A stretch of DNA of 50,070 nt from Chloroflexota bacterium (GTDB lineage: Bacteria > Chloroflexota > Limnocylindria > Limnocylindrales > Limnocylindraceae), in the NCBI GenBank assembly GCA_003670745.1, contig QWQR01000004.1, positions 1-50,070 on the forward strand. Direction: 5' to 3'. Every line of letters starts with the position of its first letter. The first letter of the stretch is position 1. The notes beneath the pieces are model-generated. The model worked only from the letters and a program-made list of their open reading frames with translations. It had not been told where the DNA came from and did no database searches. The translations under genes were made by a program, and so were the position numbers. Shown one piece after another: positions 7,742 through 16,840 of the stretch.

Positions 7742-9753
7742 CGGTTCGCGCGGAGCCAGGCGACGATCTCAGCCATCGCCCTGCAGTCGACCTCGTTGTA
7801 CTCGGCGCCAGCGCGAATGAAGTCGTAGTCGGCGAGGCGCTTCTTGTCGGCGGCGGCGCGGCGCTCCGCCTCGTAGGCGGCGGCCATAGCGCCGAGGCCG
7901 TCGGCCGGTCCGTCGCCCCACACGGTGGCGATCAGCCCCGCACGATGCATCCCCTTGGCGATCTGCTTCAACCCGAAGCCCCACGCGCCGGCCACGCCAA
8001 GTGGAACGCGATGCACGAGCCGATCGAGCGCGTCGAACCAGCCGAGATCCGCGGGGAGTCGCCAGTTGGGGTGGCGATCGAGCGCCGAGTTGTGGGAGTT
8101 GGTGAGAAGGTTCGGCTCAGCCGGCGACCAGTGCACGATCCGCGCCTCGTCCCATTCGAGGCCGAGCGAGGTACGCCATGCGCCCATGAAGGTGAGCCAG
8201 GCGTCGAGCACCGCACGTTCGGCGCTCGGCGCGAGACGTGCGGCGGTCCACTGCGCAAACGACGCGTCGTCGCCGCGCACAAGACGTTCGCCAGGATCAG
8301 CCCCCGACGCCCTCGCCGCGGCGATCTCGTCGGCGGTCGGCGTTCTGCCGCGCACCTTTACGAGGCAGCCAACCTGGAAGATGCACGGATTGCCGCCCAC
8401 CGCTGGGAGCGCTGAAAAGTCGTCGTCAAGGTTCTGCGTGTTCTCGAAGTCGACGAAGAACTCGAGCGCGTATGGCGCGCGCCATTCGTGCTCGTCATCG
8501 CCGCCAAGGTTGATCGTCGCGGGGATCACGGCGCTCGACGGATCGGCGGCGATCGCTGCGGCGCGCTCTGGCGCGTTGGCGGCGAGCACCACGCTGAGTC
8601 GTCGTGGGCGCACGTCGCCCCCTACCTCAAGTCGCTCGGCGCTCAGGCCGGGTTCGAACCTGCCCGTAATGCCGCGCGCGATCGCCGCGTCGCGCAGCTC
8701 GGGCCCTACGCCGGGGAGCGCGGTGAGCTCGCCGATCTCGTCGGCGATGCGTCGCTTCGCCTCACTCCACGGCTGGTCCTGATCGTTGTTGAGATTCGGG
8801 TAGAGCTCAGGTCGCGACGGGCGCGGCAGCGCCGACCAGTTGGCCCCTTCGGCGCGCATCAGGCGCACCCACTCCACCGCGCGTGCGACCTCCACGGCGA
8901 GCGGAGTTGCATCGGCGCGACCGCTATCGCGCGACACGTCACGATCAATCGGCACGCGACCAAGGCGATCAAGCGCCCCGCTGCCGCGCCCCTTCGTCGT
9001 AGTCCAGGTGCGACCGAGCAGGTACGCCTCGCGTGGGCAGTACCCCTGCAGGCGTGCGATCGCCGCCGTATACACGAGCACCTGGCCCGCGTAGTGGCGG
9101 TGCGAGCTCCCCGAATAGCCGTTCACCGAAAGGTCGAGCGTCGAGAACTTCACGTCGACCACCACGTAATGCCACGGCTTCGCTGCGCCGTCAGCGCCAG
9201 TAAGTCCTGGCGCGCTCACGCGCTCTTCGCCTTCGGTGAGCGTTCCTGGAAAGAGGCGCTCGAGCGCATCGCTGCGCACGAGCAGGTCGATCGCGCCATA
9301 GGTACGACTCTCCGGGTTGCGCACCACCGCCTGCTCAATGAGTTCAACGCCAGCGCACATCGCCTCAAAGGTGCGCTCCGCTGCGGCGAGACTGCGCGTC
9401 TCCTCCCAGCCGGTCGAAACCTTCAGGTGACTCGCAACGCGCGCCTCGAGCAGCCCAAAGATGCGCTCCTCAAATTTGTTCCCTTGACTAAAGAGCAGGT
9501 TGCGCAGGTCGTAGGGACTCGGCGGATCTGCATCGGCCCCCGCATCTTTTGCGAAGCCCTTCGCCGCGCCGTGCTCGTCGAGCCAATCAAGGAGCGGCTC
9601 ACGTCGCAGCCAGTTGCGCGTCTTCGACGCCGAGACCCACTCTCGCCACGCGGTGCGATCGCCAGGATCGCGTGCGCTCCCATCGTCAGCCATGGTGATC
9701 GCGGCGCGACCGAACACCGGCGGCGTCGTTGATCGATAGTCGAGCAGGTCCAT
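7738..9753 (-). CDS. RecB-like nuclease with HhH and C-terminal DEDD/RNase H-like exonuclease (TM0106-like architecture)
   Basis: VVVDVKFSTLDL...QVLVYTAAIARLQGYCPREAYLLGR (RecB-type D-x-K...Q), LPGVGPELRDAAIARGI, EFFVDFENTQNLDDDF, AEYNEVDCRAMAEIVAWLR. Confidence 0.78.
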   Translation of the reverse strand: MDLLDYRSTTPPVFGRAAITMADDGSARDPGDRTAWREWVSASKTRNWLRREPLLDWLDEHGAAKGFAKDAGADADPPSPYDLRNLLFSQGNKFEERIFGLLEARVASHLKVSTGWEETRSLAAAERTFEAMCAGVELIEQAVVRNPESRTYGAIDLLVRSDALERLFPGTLTEGEERVSAPGLTGADGAAKPWHYVVVDVKFSTLDLSVNGYSGSSHRHYAGQVLVYTAAIARLQGYCPREAYLLGRTWTTTKGRGSGALDRLGRVPIDRDVSRDSGRADATPLAVEVARAVEWVRLMRAEGANWSALPRPSRPELYPNLNNDQDQPWSEAKRRIADEIGELTALPGVGPELRDAAIARGITGRFEPGLSAERLEVGGDVRPRRLSVVLAANAPERAAAIAADPSSAVIPATINLGGDDEHEWRAPYALEFFVDFENTQNLDDDFSALPAVGGNPCIFQVGCLVKVRGRTPTADEIAAARASGADPGERLVRGDDASFAQWTAARLAPSAERAVLDAWLTFMGAWRTSLGLEWDEARIVHWSPAEPNLLTNSHNSALDRHPNWRLPADLGWFDALDRLVHRVPLGVAGAWGFGLKQIAKGMHRAGLIATVWGDGPADGLGAMAAAYEAERRAAADKKRLADYDFIRAGAEYNEVDCRAMAEIVAWLRANR

Positions 9754-9756
9754 GCT

Positions 9757-10674
9757 CTAGGCCCGTTGCCGCGCTACGGGGCGCATCGGTACGCCGGTGA
9801 TCAGTGCCACGCCACCGAGAAGCAACGCAGCCCCTGCAATCAGCGCGACGTCGATCGGTTCGCCGAGAAGTCCAACGCCGAGCAACCCTGCGATGAGAGG
9901 TTGCAGAAATAGGATCCCGGCGGCGAGACGCGGGGTCGCGGCGGCGTAGCCGCGATACCAGGCGCTCCAGGCGATCGCCGTTGAGCCCACACCTAAATAG
10001 GCGATCGCAGCGAGCGTTGAGGGGGCGAGCGTAGTGATCGGCGCGACAGCAAGCTCCGCCGCTGCAAACGGGAGCAGGAGCGGCACGGCAACGAGGGAGC
10101 TGAGCGATACCGCGCGCCCAGCGCCGAGCGCAGCGACGAGTGGTCGACCGAGGCTCGAATAGAGCGCCCATGCGGCACCGCCACCAACAAGCATCAGTAC
10201 GCCGAGCAGCCCCTCATTGCGCTGATCGCCGCCGAGCGCGGCGCTCGCGTCACCCGATGCGCGCAGCGTGAAGAGGAGCACGCCAGCGGTAGCAACACCG
10301 ATCCCCGCCCACGAACGTCGCGCGATCGGCGCACCTTCGAGCGCGCGGCCGAAGAGCAGAACGAAGACGGGCGTCGACATGGTGACGATTGACCCCTCAA
10401 CCCCTGAGGTGCGCGCTGTGCCCTCGAACTGCAACAGCATCGAGGCGGCAACCGCCACGCCCGCGATCAGCACGGTGCGACGAAGCTGCGGCGGGAGCGA
10501 TGGCGCGCCGCCGCGCAGCGCCGACCAGAGAAGCAGGAGTGCGGCGCCAATCGCGAGGCGTAGCAGCGCGAGCGCCGCCGGTGCAATCGCCGCAAAGGTC
10601 GCCGCTGAGACCACGTACATGCCGCCCCAGAGCGCGGCGGCGAGCGACAGGTCAAAGATCGCGGTTCGCTGCAT
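9757..10674 (-). CDS. EamA/DMT-family transporter
   Basis: Ten hydrophobic segments with repeated EamA pattern; TACACT-N7-ATG upstream. Confidence 0.87.
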   Translation of the reverse strand: MQRTAIFDLSLAAALWGGMYVVSAATFAAIAPAALALLRLAIGAALLLLWSALRGGAPSLPPQLRRTVLIAGVAVAASMLLQFEGTARTSGVEGSIVTMSTPVFVLLFGRALEGAPIARRSWAGIGVATAGVLLFTLRASGDASAALGGDQRNEGLLGVLMLVGGGAAWALYSSLGRPLVAALGAGRAVSLSSLVAVPLLLPFAAAELAVAPITTLAPSTLAAIAYLGVGSTAIAWSAWYRGYAAATPRLAAGILFLQPLIAGLLGVGLLGEPIDVALIAGAALLLGGVALITGVPMRPVARQRA

Positions 10675-10706
10675 CGTTCGAAGTGTAACCGCGCTACGAT
10701 CACTCC

Positions 10707-11420
10707 ATGACCCTACGACTCGACGAGCGCCTCACCGCCCCAGGATTCACGCCGCACGGCGACGCCCGTGCCGCATATGAGACGCATGGCACCTCGTTCA
10801 TGTCGTACCTCGCCCGTCGCGCCGCGAAGACGCGCCTCCTCCACCCGCTGAAGGAGCTCCTCAACGCGAAGCGCGGCGGCGGACCAGAGCGCGCCGCCGC
10901 ACTGACCTGCTTCGCCTACTACGCCGTTGCCGCGTCAACGAGCTACGGCCGTGGCTATCGGCAACCCGCCTTTAACGACGCGACCGAGTCGCACGAGCGC
11001 GATCGTGAGACTGGGGCGCGCATCGTTGCGGTCGACGTTGGGCTGCAGCGCGAGATCAAAGCTCAGATCCGCGCGGCGCTTCCAGGCATCGGCTCCTTCG
11101 TCGCCAACGAGCAGGTGCTGGGCACCACGGTCGGACTGCGCGGCCTCGGCATGCCCGCACCGTCGCGCCTCTCGTTCGAGGTCGACGAGTCTGGTCGCGC
11201 CGCCGGACTCGTCGCCTGGCGCGGCGAGGCGATCGGCACGATCGTCACCGAGCTCGCCCCGACGATCGGCGGCAGCAAGGTCCGCGCCTACGGCAGCCTC
11301 GAGCTCCGTGGCTCCGACGGCAGCAGGGGGACCGTACGCTTCGACCGTGACGGACTCCTGAACGTCGAGGTGACCGACCCGCAGGGCGACACGCTCCGAC
11401 TTCACGCACCGCTGCAGTAG
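10707..11420 (+). CDS. Conserved-looking hypothetical protein
   Basis: Long ORF with TACGAT-N6-ATG; no recognised family. Confidence 0.6.
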   Translation: MTLRLDERLTAPGFTPHGDARAAYETHGTSFMSYLARRAAKTRLLHPLKELLNAKRGGGPERAAALTCFAYYAVAASTSYGRGYRQPAFNDATESHERDRETGARIVAVDVGLQREIKAQIRAALPGIGSFVANEQVLGTTVGLRGLGMPAPSRLSFEVDESGRAAGLVAWRGEAIGTIVTELAPTIGGSKVRAYGSLELRGSDGSRGTVRFDRDGLLNVEVTDPQGDTLRLHAPLQ

Positions 11421-11491
11421 CGGTCACCGCGCGTGGCGCGGCAGGTGAACGGGGCTCCGCCCTCGTGGGGGCGTCGTGGCACCATAGGCGC

Positions 11492-12814
11492 ATGTTGATC
11501 GCCAAGCGCCCCGCCCCGCTCGACCCGGCCGCGATCTCTGCCGTGCGCCGCTCCTTCGCAGCGGCCGACATGTTCCCGCCGAAAGTCTTCCACGACCCCG
11601 AGATCTTTGCCTGGGAGCGCGACGAGATCTTGCGCCGCGAGTGGCGCTGCGTCGGTCGCGAGGAGGAGCTCCCCGAGGCAGGCTCGTACCGACTCCTCGA
11701 CTTCGCCGGCGAGCAGATCATCCTCATTCGTGGTGAAGACAACGTGGTGCGCGCCTTCCATAACGCCTGCCGTCACCGCGGTGCAACGCTCATCGAGGGG
11801 CCAGTCGACGGAAAGCCCGAGTGCGGCACCGCGAAGAAGATCACCTGCCCGTATCACGCCTGGGTCTACAGCGCCGACGGCACACTCCTTAAGGCGAAGC
11901 ACACCGAGAACCTCGAGCGCTTCTCGCTCGACGACTACGGCCTTGTGCCCGTGCGCTGCGAAACCTGGCAGGGCTTTATCTTCCTGACGCTCGAGAGCGA
12001 GGCAGAGCCGCTCCTCTCGTATCTCGACGATCTCGTCACCTGGTTCGATCGCTTCGACCTGAAGTCGCTTCGCCGCGCCAAGCGCGAGGAGTACGACGTT
12101 GCAGCGAACTGGAAGATCCTCGTTGAAAATTATTCGGAGTGCTACCACTGCCCCGGCGTGCACCCACAACTGAACGCACTCACCCCATACGACCTCGGCG
12201 AAGATATTCCGGCGCGCGGCTGGTGGAAGGGTGGCTGGCAGCCGCTCGTTGGTGAGGCAGCGACGATGGGGCTTGAACACGGGAGTCACAAGCGCCCATG
12301 GCTGAAGGGCGTCACCGACGAGGATGCACGACGCATCCACTACTTCGCCCTCTGGCCAAACATGCTCCTCTCGCTCCACCCTGACTACTTAATGGTGCAC
12401 GTGATCGAGCCAGTAGCGCCAGGGCGATCGCTGATTACCTGCGACTGGTACGTGCACCCTGACACGCTCGCACGACCCGACTTTGACTTCAGCGATGCAC
12501 ACGGTTTCTGGGATCAAACGAATCGCCAGGACTGGCATGTGTGCACGCTGCAGCAGCGCGGCACCGCCTCGCAGAACCTGCCGCCTGGGCGCTACAGCGA
12601 ACTTGAGGCGAGCGTGCAGGCGTTCGACCTGATGGTCGCCGATCGCTACGCCGCCGACGGAGTACGCACCGCGCGTGGCTTCGCAGTGGGCCTCGCCCCG
12701 GGCGACATGGAGGGGATCGACTTCAGCGACCGCAGTGCCGCGCGCGCCTCGCGCGACGCAAAGATCTCTGGCGGCGCGGGGACTCCTGCGGGCGCGCGCT
12801 CTAAGCCGCGCTGA
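11492..12814 (+). CDS. Rieske [2Fe-2S] aromatic-ring/quaternary-amine hydroxylase alpha subunit
   Basis: CRHRGA...CPYHAWVY Rieske motif, ENYSECYHCPGVHP mononuclear iron site; ATG at 11492 preferred over listed 11465 start (CACCAT-N6-ATG). Confidence 0.9.
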   Translation: MLIAKRPAPLDPAAISAVRRSFAAADMFPPKVFHDPEIFAWERDEILRREWRCVGREEELPEAGSYRLLDFAGEQIILIRGEDNVVRAFHNACRHRGATLIEGPVDGKPECGTAKKITCPYHAWVYSADGTLLKAKHTENLERFSLDDYGLVPVRCETWQGFIFLTLESEAEPLLSYLDDLVTWFDRFDLKSLRRAKREEYDVAANWKILVENYSECYHCPGVHPQLNALTPYDLGEDIPARGWWKGGWQPLVGEAATMGLEHGSHKRPWLKGVTDEDARRIHYFALWPNMLLSLHPDYLMVHVIEPVAPGRSLITCDWYVHPDTLARPDFDFSDAHGFWDQTNRQDWHVCTLQQRGTASQNLPPGRYSELEASVQAFDLMVADRYAADGVRTARGFAVGLAPGDMEGIDFSDRSAARASRDAKISGGAGTPAGARSKPR

Positions 12815-12842
12815 GCCACCATCGCGCTAACTAGACCTCGCG

Positions 12843-14027
12843 CTACCCCTGCGTCGGCGCACCCATATCGCCCATCGGGCTCTCGGGTCCGTTATCGCGT
12901 TTTGAAATGGCGAAGCGTCGATCGGGCGCCTTCATTGCATCGATGTTCAGCGCGGCGCGCGCCGCGAACTCGCCAACGGCTGGACCCTGCTTGTAGCCGT
13001 GCCCCGATCCGCCGCCGGCGATAAAGGCGCGGCGGTTCCGCGGGTGATGGTCGAGCACGTAGTGGCCGCTCTTCGTGCGCTCGTGTTGACAGGCGCGACT
13101 CTCCACGATCGGCGCGTTCGCGATCGCCGGAAATCGCAAGCCGCCGGCGGCGCGTGCGGCGGCAATCGAGGTTGGATGCGCCTCATCGGGCCACGCCGAC
13201 GGATCGAAGCTGCCAGCATCCATCTCAGGGCCAACCTTCACGCCGCGCGGTCCGTCGCCGGGCATCCCCCAGGCGCGCTGCCCCTCGTCGACCCATGTGG
13301 GGGCGGCGCCGATCTCCATGTCGTTCGCCGCGAAGTAGACCGCGTCACGTCGCACCGGCGCGATCTCCGCCTCGCAACCGCGACCGACCAGATCTGGAAA
13401 GAGCGCGGGGAGCCACGGGCCACACGCCCAGACCACCGCGCCCGCCACGATCGGCGTGCCGTTCTCGTCGAGCGCCTGGCCGTCGGCTGAAGCCGAGGCG
13501 CTACCGCGCACGATCACGCCCCCCTCTTCTGCAAGTGCGCGCGCGGCGGCGCGCACGCCAGCGGCGGCGCGCAGAAATCCCGCCGTCGGCTCATACAGCA
13601 CACTCTTCAGCTGTGCGGCGCTCATTGAAGGCCAGCGCTGCACCGCCTCGTCGGGGGTGAGCCGTTCGACCGGAATGTTTGCGGCGCGCAGTCGCACCTC
13701 AGACTCGCGCTCCCAGACCCCTTCATCGGAGACACACCAGGCGACGCCAGTCGGCACAAAGATTGACGCGCCGGTGAGCGACTCCAGGTCGAGCCACGCA
13801 GCGAGCGAGCGCTGTGCCCAGCCGGCGAGCAGGTCGTCGGTGCCATGCGCGTGACGAATGATGCGGCTGTGATCCCCCGAGGTCGACTTTGCGTGCCCCG
13901 GCTCGTTCGCCTCAAGGAGCGTGACGCTGGCGCCGAGTCGTCGCGCCCAGAGCGCCGTCCAGGTCCCCCACACGCCGCCCCCAACGACGAGGAGGTCGGG
14001 GCTGCTGCCGCTGCCGAGCGACGCCAT
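12843..14027 (-). CDS. FAD-dependent oxidoreductase (DAO / monomeric sarcosine oxidase-like)
   Basis: DLLVVGGGVWGTWTALWARRLGASVTLLEANEPGHAKSTSGDHSRIIRHA, FIAGGGSGHGYKQGPAVGEFAA. Confidence 0.87.
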   Translation of the reverse strand: MASLGSGSSPDLLVVGGGVWGTWTALWARRLGASVTLLEANEPGHAKSTSGDHSRIIRHAHGTDDLLAGWAQRSLAAWLDLESLTGASIFVPTGVAWCVSDEGVWERESEVRLRAANIPVERLTPDEAVQRWPSMSAAQLKSVLYEPTAGFLRAAAGVRAAARALAEEGGVIVRGSASASADGQALDENGTPIVAGAVVWACGPWLPALFPDLVGRGCEAEIAPVRRDAVYFAANDMEIGAAPTWVDEGQRAWGMPGDGPRGVKVGPEMDAGSFDPSAWPDEAHPTSIAAARAAGGLRFPAIANAPIVESRACQHERTKSGHYVLDHHPRNRRAFIAGGGSGHGYKQGPAVGEFAARAALNIDAMKAPDRRFAISKRDNGPESPMGDMGAPTQG

Positions 14028-14032
14028 GGCGA

Positions 14033-14896
14033 CTACTTCTTTGAGCCGAGCGTCCGGAAGCGCGAGAGGAATTCTTTGGTGCGCGGATCCTTCGGCGCGT
14101 CGATCACCTGCTCCGGTGGTCCGACCTCGGCGAACTCGCCCTGGTCCATGTAGTACACACGATCCGCTGCCTCGTGGGCGAAGTCCATCTCGTGGGTGAC
14201 CACAATCATCGTGCGCCCCTCATGCGCGAGGTCCGCCATGACCTTGAGCACCTCGCCTACGAGCGTAGGGTCGAGGGCGCTCGTCGGCTCGTCGAAGAGG
14301 AGCACCTTCGGCTGCATCGTGAGCGCGCGAGCGATCGCCACGCGCTGGCGCTGTCCGCCGGAGAGGCGCGACGGATACTCGTCGCGCTTGTCGATCAGGC
14401 CGACCTTCTCGAGGTACTTCTCGGCGATCGCCTCAGCCTCCTTGCGCGCCATCCCCTTCACGTGCACCGGCGCCTCAATGCAGTTTCCGATCACCGAGAG
14501 GTGCGGGAAGAGGTTGAACTCCTGGAAGACCATGCCGGCGCGCAGGCGCGCCTCGCGAATCTGCGCCTGACGTGCGACTCCGGCGGTGTGGAATGGATCC
14601 GCCTCAACCACCACACCGTCGATCTCCACGCGGCCGTCGGTCGGCTCCTCGAGAAAGTTGAGGCTGCGCAGGAAGGTGCTCTTGCCGGAGCCTGAGCGAC
14701 CGAGGATGCAGACCGTCTCGCCGGGCCACACGGTGATCGAGGCGCCGCGCAACACATGGTTGTCGCCGAACCACTTGGCGATGCGCGTGGCCTTCAAAAC
14801 CGGCTCGGCCCCTGGCTTCACCAGCGCGCCGGGCTTTTCGGCGGGGTGAACGTCGTGCGGGGTAGCGGCAGAGCGAGGATCGATGGCGGAGCTCAT
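14033..14896 (-). CDS. Polar amino-acid ABC transporter ATP-binding protein (GlnQ/HisP-like)
   Basis: Walker [25 protein letters not shown] signature, Walker [14 protein letters not shown]. Confidence 0.93.
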   Translation of the reverse strand: MSSAIDPRSAATPHDVHPAEKPGALVKPGAEPVLKATRIAKWFGDNHVLRGASITVWPGETVCILGRSGSGKSTFLRSLNFLEEPTDGRVEIDGVVVEADPFHTAGVARQAQIREARLRAGMVFQEFNLFPHLSVIGNCIEAPVHVKGMARKEAEAIAEKYLEKVGLIDKRDEYPSRLSGGQRQRVAIARALTMQPKVLLFDEPTSALDPTLVGEVLKVMADLAHEGRTMIVVTHEMDFAHEAADRVYYMDQGEFAEVGPPEQVIDAPKDPRTKEFLSRFRTLGSKK

Positions 14897-15705
14897 CCCT
14901 TCACCTCCCTGTTGCGATCGCCTGCAGAGAGGCGTCGCTCGATTCGATTCTGCACAGCGGTGAAGACGATGGTGAGGACCCAGTAGACGACCGCCGCGAT
15001 CATGAAGGTCTGCAGCGTCTTGAACTTTTGGGCGCCGATGTTCTGGGCGCGCCACAAAATCTCATGGAGTGACACGGTCGATGCGAGCGCCGAGTCCTTG
15101 AGCATCGCCACAAAGTCGTTGCCGATCGCTGGAACGATGATGCGGAACGCCTGCGGAGCAATGATGCGAATGAACGCGGTTCGCGACGACATGCCGAGGG
15201 CCGCGGCCGCCTCTCGCTGGCCGAGCGGTACCGCCTGGATCCCCGCGCGGAAGATCTCGGTCATGTACGCGCCGTAGTTCATGCCGAGCGCGAAGATTGC
15301 GCAGAGCACCGGGTCGAGCACGATGCCGACCTGCGGCAGGGCGAGGTACCAGAAGAGCAGCTGCAGGATCAGTGGCGTGCCGCGGAAGAAGCTCACATAG
15401 AACGAGGCAATTGCGTTCAGCAAGGCGCTGCGCGAGAGGCGGCCGAGTGCCCCAATCGCGGCGAGGATTGTGGCGAGCACGATCGAGACCGAGGAGACGA
15501 GCAGGGTGAGCCCGATCCCCTGAAGGATGAATGGCGCGGCAGTAGAGATAAAGCCGATCTCCACATTGAGGGAGACGCCGATGAAGAGGATTAGGAGGGC
15601 GACGATCGCGCCCCAAACGATGCGGAAGCGGAGCTGCCAGCGACCGGAGCGGCGCGCCTCGTCGGCGGCCACCGCCGCTGCGAGCTGCTGCGCGTCAGTC
15701 TGCAT
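14893..15705 (-). CDS. Polar amino-acid ABC transporter permease (HisMQ/GlnP type)
   Basis: [67 protein letters not shown] at 15705 has GAGGG upstream. Confidence 0.93.
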   Translation of the reverse strand: MQTDAQQLAAAVAADEARRSGRWQLRFRIVWGAIVALLILFIGVSLNVEIGFISTAAPFILQGIGLTLLVSSVSIVLATILAAIGALGRLSRSALLNAIASFYVSFFRGTPLILQLLFWYLALPQVGIVLDPVLCAIFALGMNYGAYMTEIFRAGIQAVPLGQREAAAALGMSSRTAFIRIIAPQAFRIIVPAIGNDFVAMLKDSALASTVSLHEILWRAQNIGAQKFKTLQTFMIAAVVYWVLTIVFTAVQNRIERRLSAGDRNREVKG

Positions 15706-15796
15706 CTGACCCTCCACTTCGCATTAAGCGTGCGGGGGAGCCGCGGTCTCCCGCGACTCCCCCAGCACAGCAGCCAGCGATGGCTGCGTTAGTTCA

Positions 15797-16720
15797 CTAC
15801 GGCTTGGTTACGTCGCGACCGAGATTCTTTGTCGAGAAGCCCGAGAGCGTTCCGTCCTCGTGCATCGCTGCGACGATTTCGTTCAGCGCGGCGAGCATCG
15901 AAGCATCGCTTGGTCCGCTCTTGTCGAGGGCGAACGAGATCTGACCGGCAAAGTTTGCCTCGCCGAGGATCTTGAACTTGCCGTTCGACTCGGTGATCGC
16001 AGCCTCGAGGAACTCCTTGCTCTGCGCCATGAAGTCCCAGTCGTTGGTGCGTCCCGAGAGATACGCCTCAATGCACATGTGGTCGGTCTTATAGGTCTTC
16101 AGCTTGGCTCCGACCGGAGGCGCATTGAACTGCACCACGGTGGCGCTATCTGCATAGCCCTTCTCGATCCACGTCGAGTGCGTCGTGCTCTCGCCCGCGC
16201 AACCCGTCTTGCCCGCAAGATCGGCGACCGTCGCGGCCGTCGAGGTCACAGGAACAATGACGTAGCCCGACTCGTAGAAGTACGGGTCAACGAAGTCCAC
16301 GACCAGCGCACGATCGTCGGTCTGCGTCATGGAGCCGACCGAGAGGTCCCATCGACCGCCCCAATTGCCGGCGGTGATTGCGGACCAGTCAGGGGTGGCC
16401 CACTCGACCGTCACGCCGAGTCGCTTGGCGACCTCACGCGCGGTGTCTGAGTCGAAGCCAACGTACTCGCCGCTCGCGTCGAGCGAGGAGTACGGCGGAT
16501 AGGCTGGGTCGGTGGAGATCACGATCTTCCCTGCGTCGCAGACCTTCCACAGGAGCGTCTTGGTGAAGTCCTCGCCGAGGGCGAGCGACTTGGCGCAGTA
16601 GCTTCCGTCTGGGAAGCGGGCTGCGCTCGAGGATGGGGTCGCGCTTCCGCCGCAAGCGGCCGCAACGATGGCGGCCCCTGCGATCAGCGCGAGGAAGGTT
16701 GACTTGATGCGCATCATCAT
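15797..16720 (-). CDS. ABC transporter substrate-binding lipoprotein (SBP family 3)
   Basis: Signal peptide/lipobox region AAIVAAACGG; VISTDPAYPPYSSLDASGEYVGFDSDTAREVAKRLGVTVEW. Confidence 0.92.
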   Translation of the reverse strand: MMMRIKSTFLALIAGAAIVAAACGGSATPSSSAARFPDGSYCAKSLALGEDFTKTLLWKVCDAGKIVISTDPAYPPYSSLDASGEYVGFDSDTAREVAKRLGVTVEWATPDWSAITAGNWGGRWDLSVGSMTQTDDRALVVDFVDPYFYESGYVIVPVTSTAATVADLAGKTGCAGESTTHSTWIEKGYADSATVVQFNAPPVGAKLKTYKTDHMCIEAYLSGRTNDWDFMAQSKEFLEAAITESNGKFKILGEANFAGQISFALDKSGPSDASMLAALNEIVAAMHEDGTLSGFSTKNLGRDVTKP

Positions 16721-16742
16721 TACCTCACTCTCGGCCCGGCGC

Positions 16743-16768
16743 CCAACGGACGACCTTTTGACCGTTGG
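16743..16768 (-). promoter_or_regulatory. Inverted repeat in the leader of the ABC operon
   Basis: CCAACGG-N12-CCGTTGG, 7-bp perfect arms, about 22 nt upstream of SBP start. Confidence 0.5.
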
Positions 16769-16840
16769 GGGGATCATCCCACCCCCGCGCCCGCGCGGGG
16801 CTCCTGTTGCGGGGGCGGGCGGGGCCGTACGATGGGGCGG

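Noticed and set aside
8488-9732. 414-aa plus-strand ORF opposite the RecB-like nuclease
   Set aside because: No recognisable domain, Arg/His-rich composition typical of antisense GC frames.
11402-12379. 325-aa minus-strand ORF opposite the Rieske oxygenase
   Set aside because: The plus frame carries unambiguous Rieske and iron-site motifs; minus frame is a shadow ORF.
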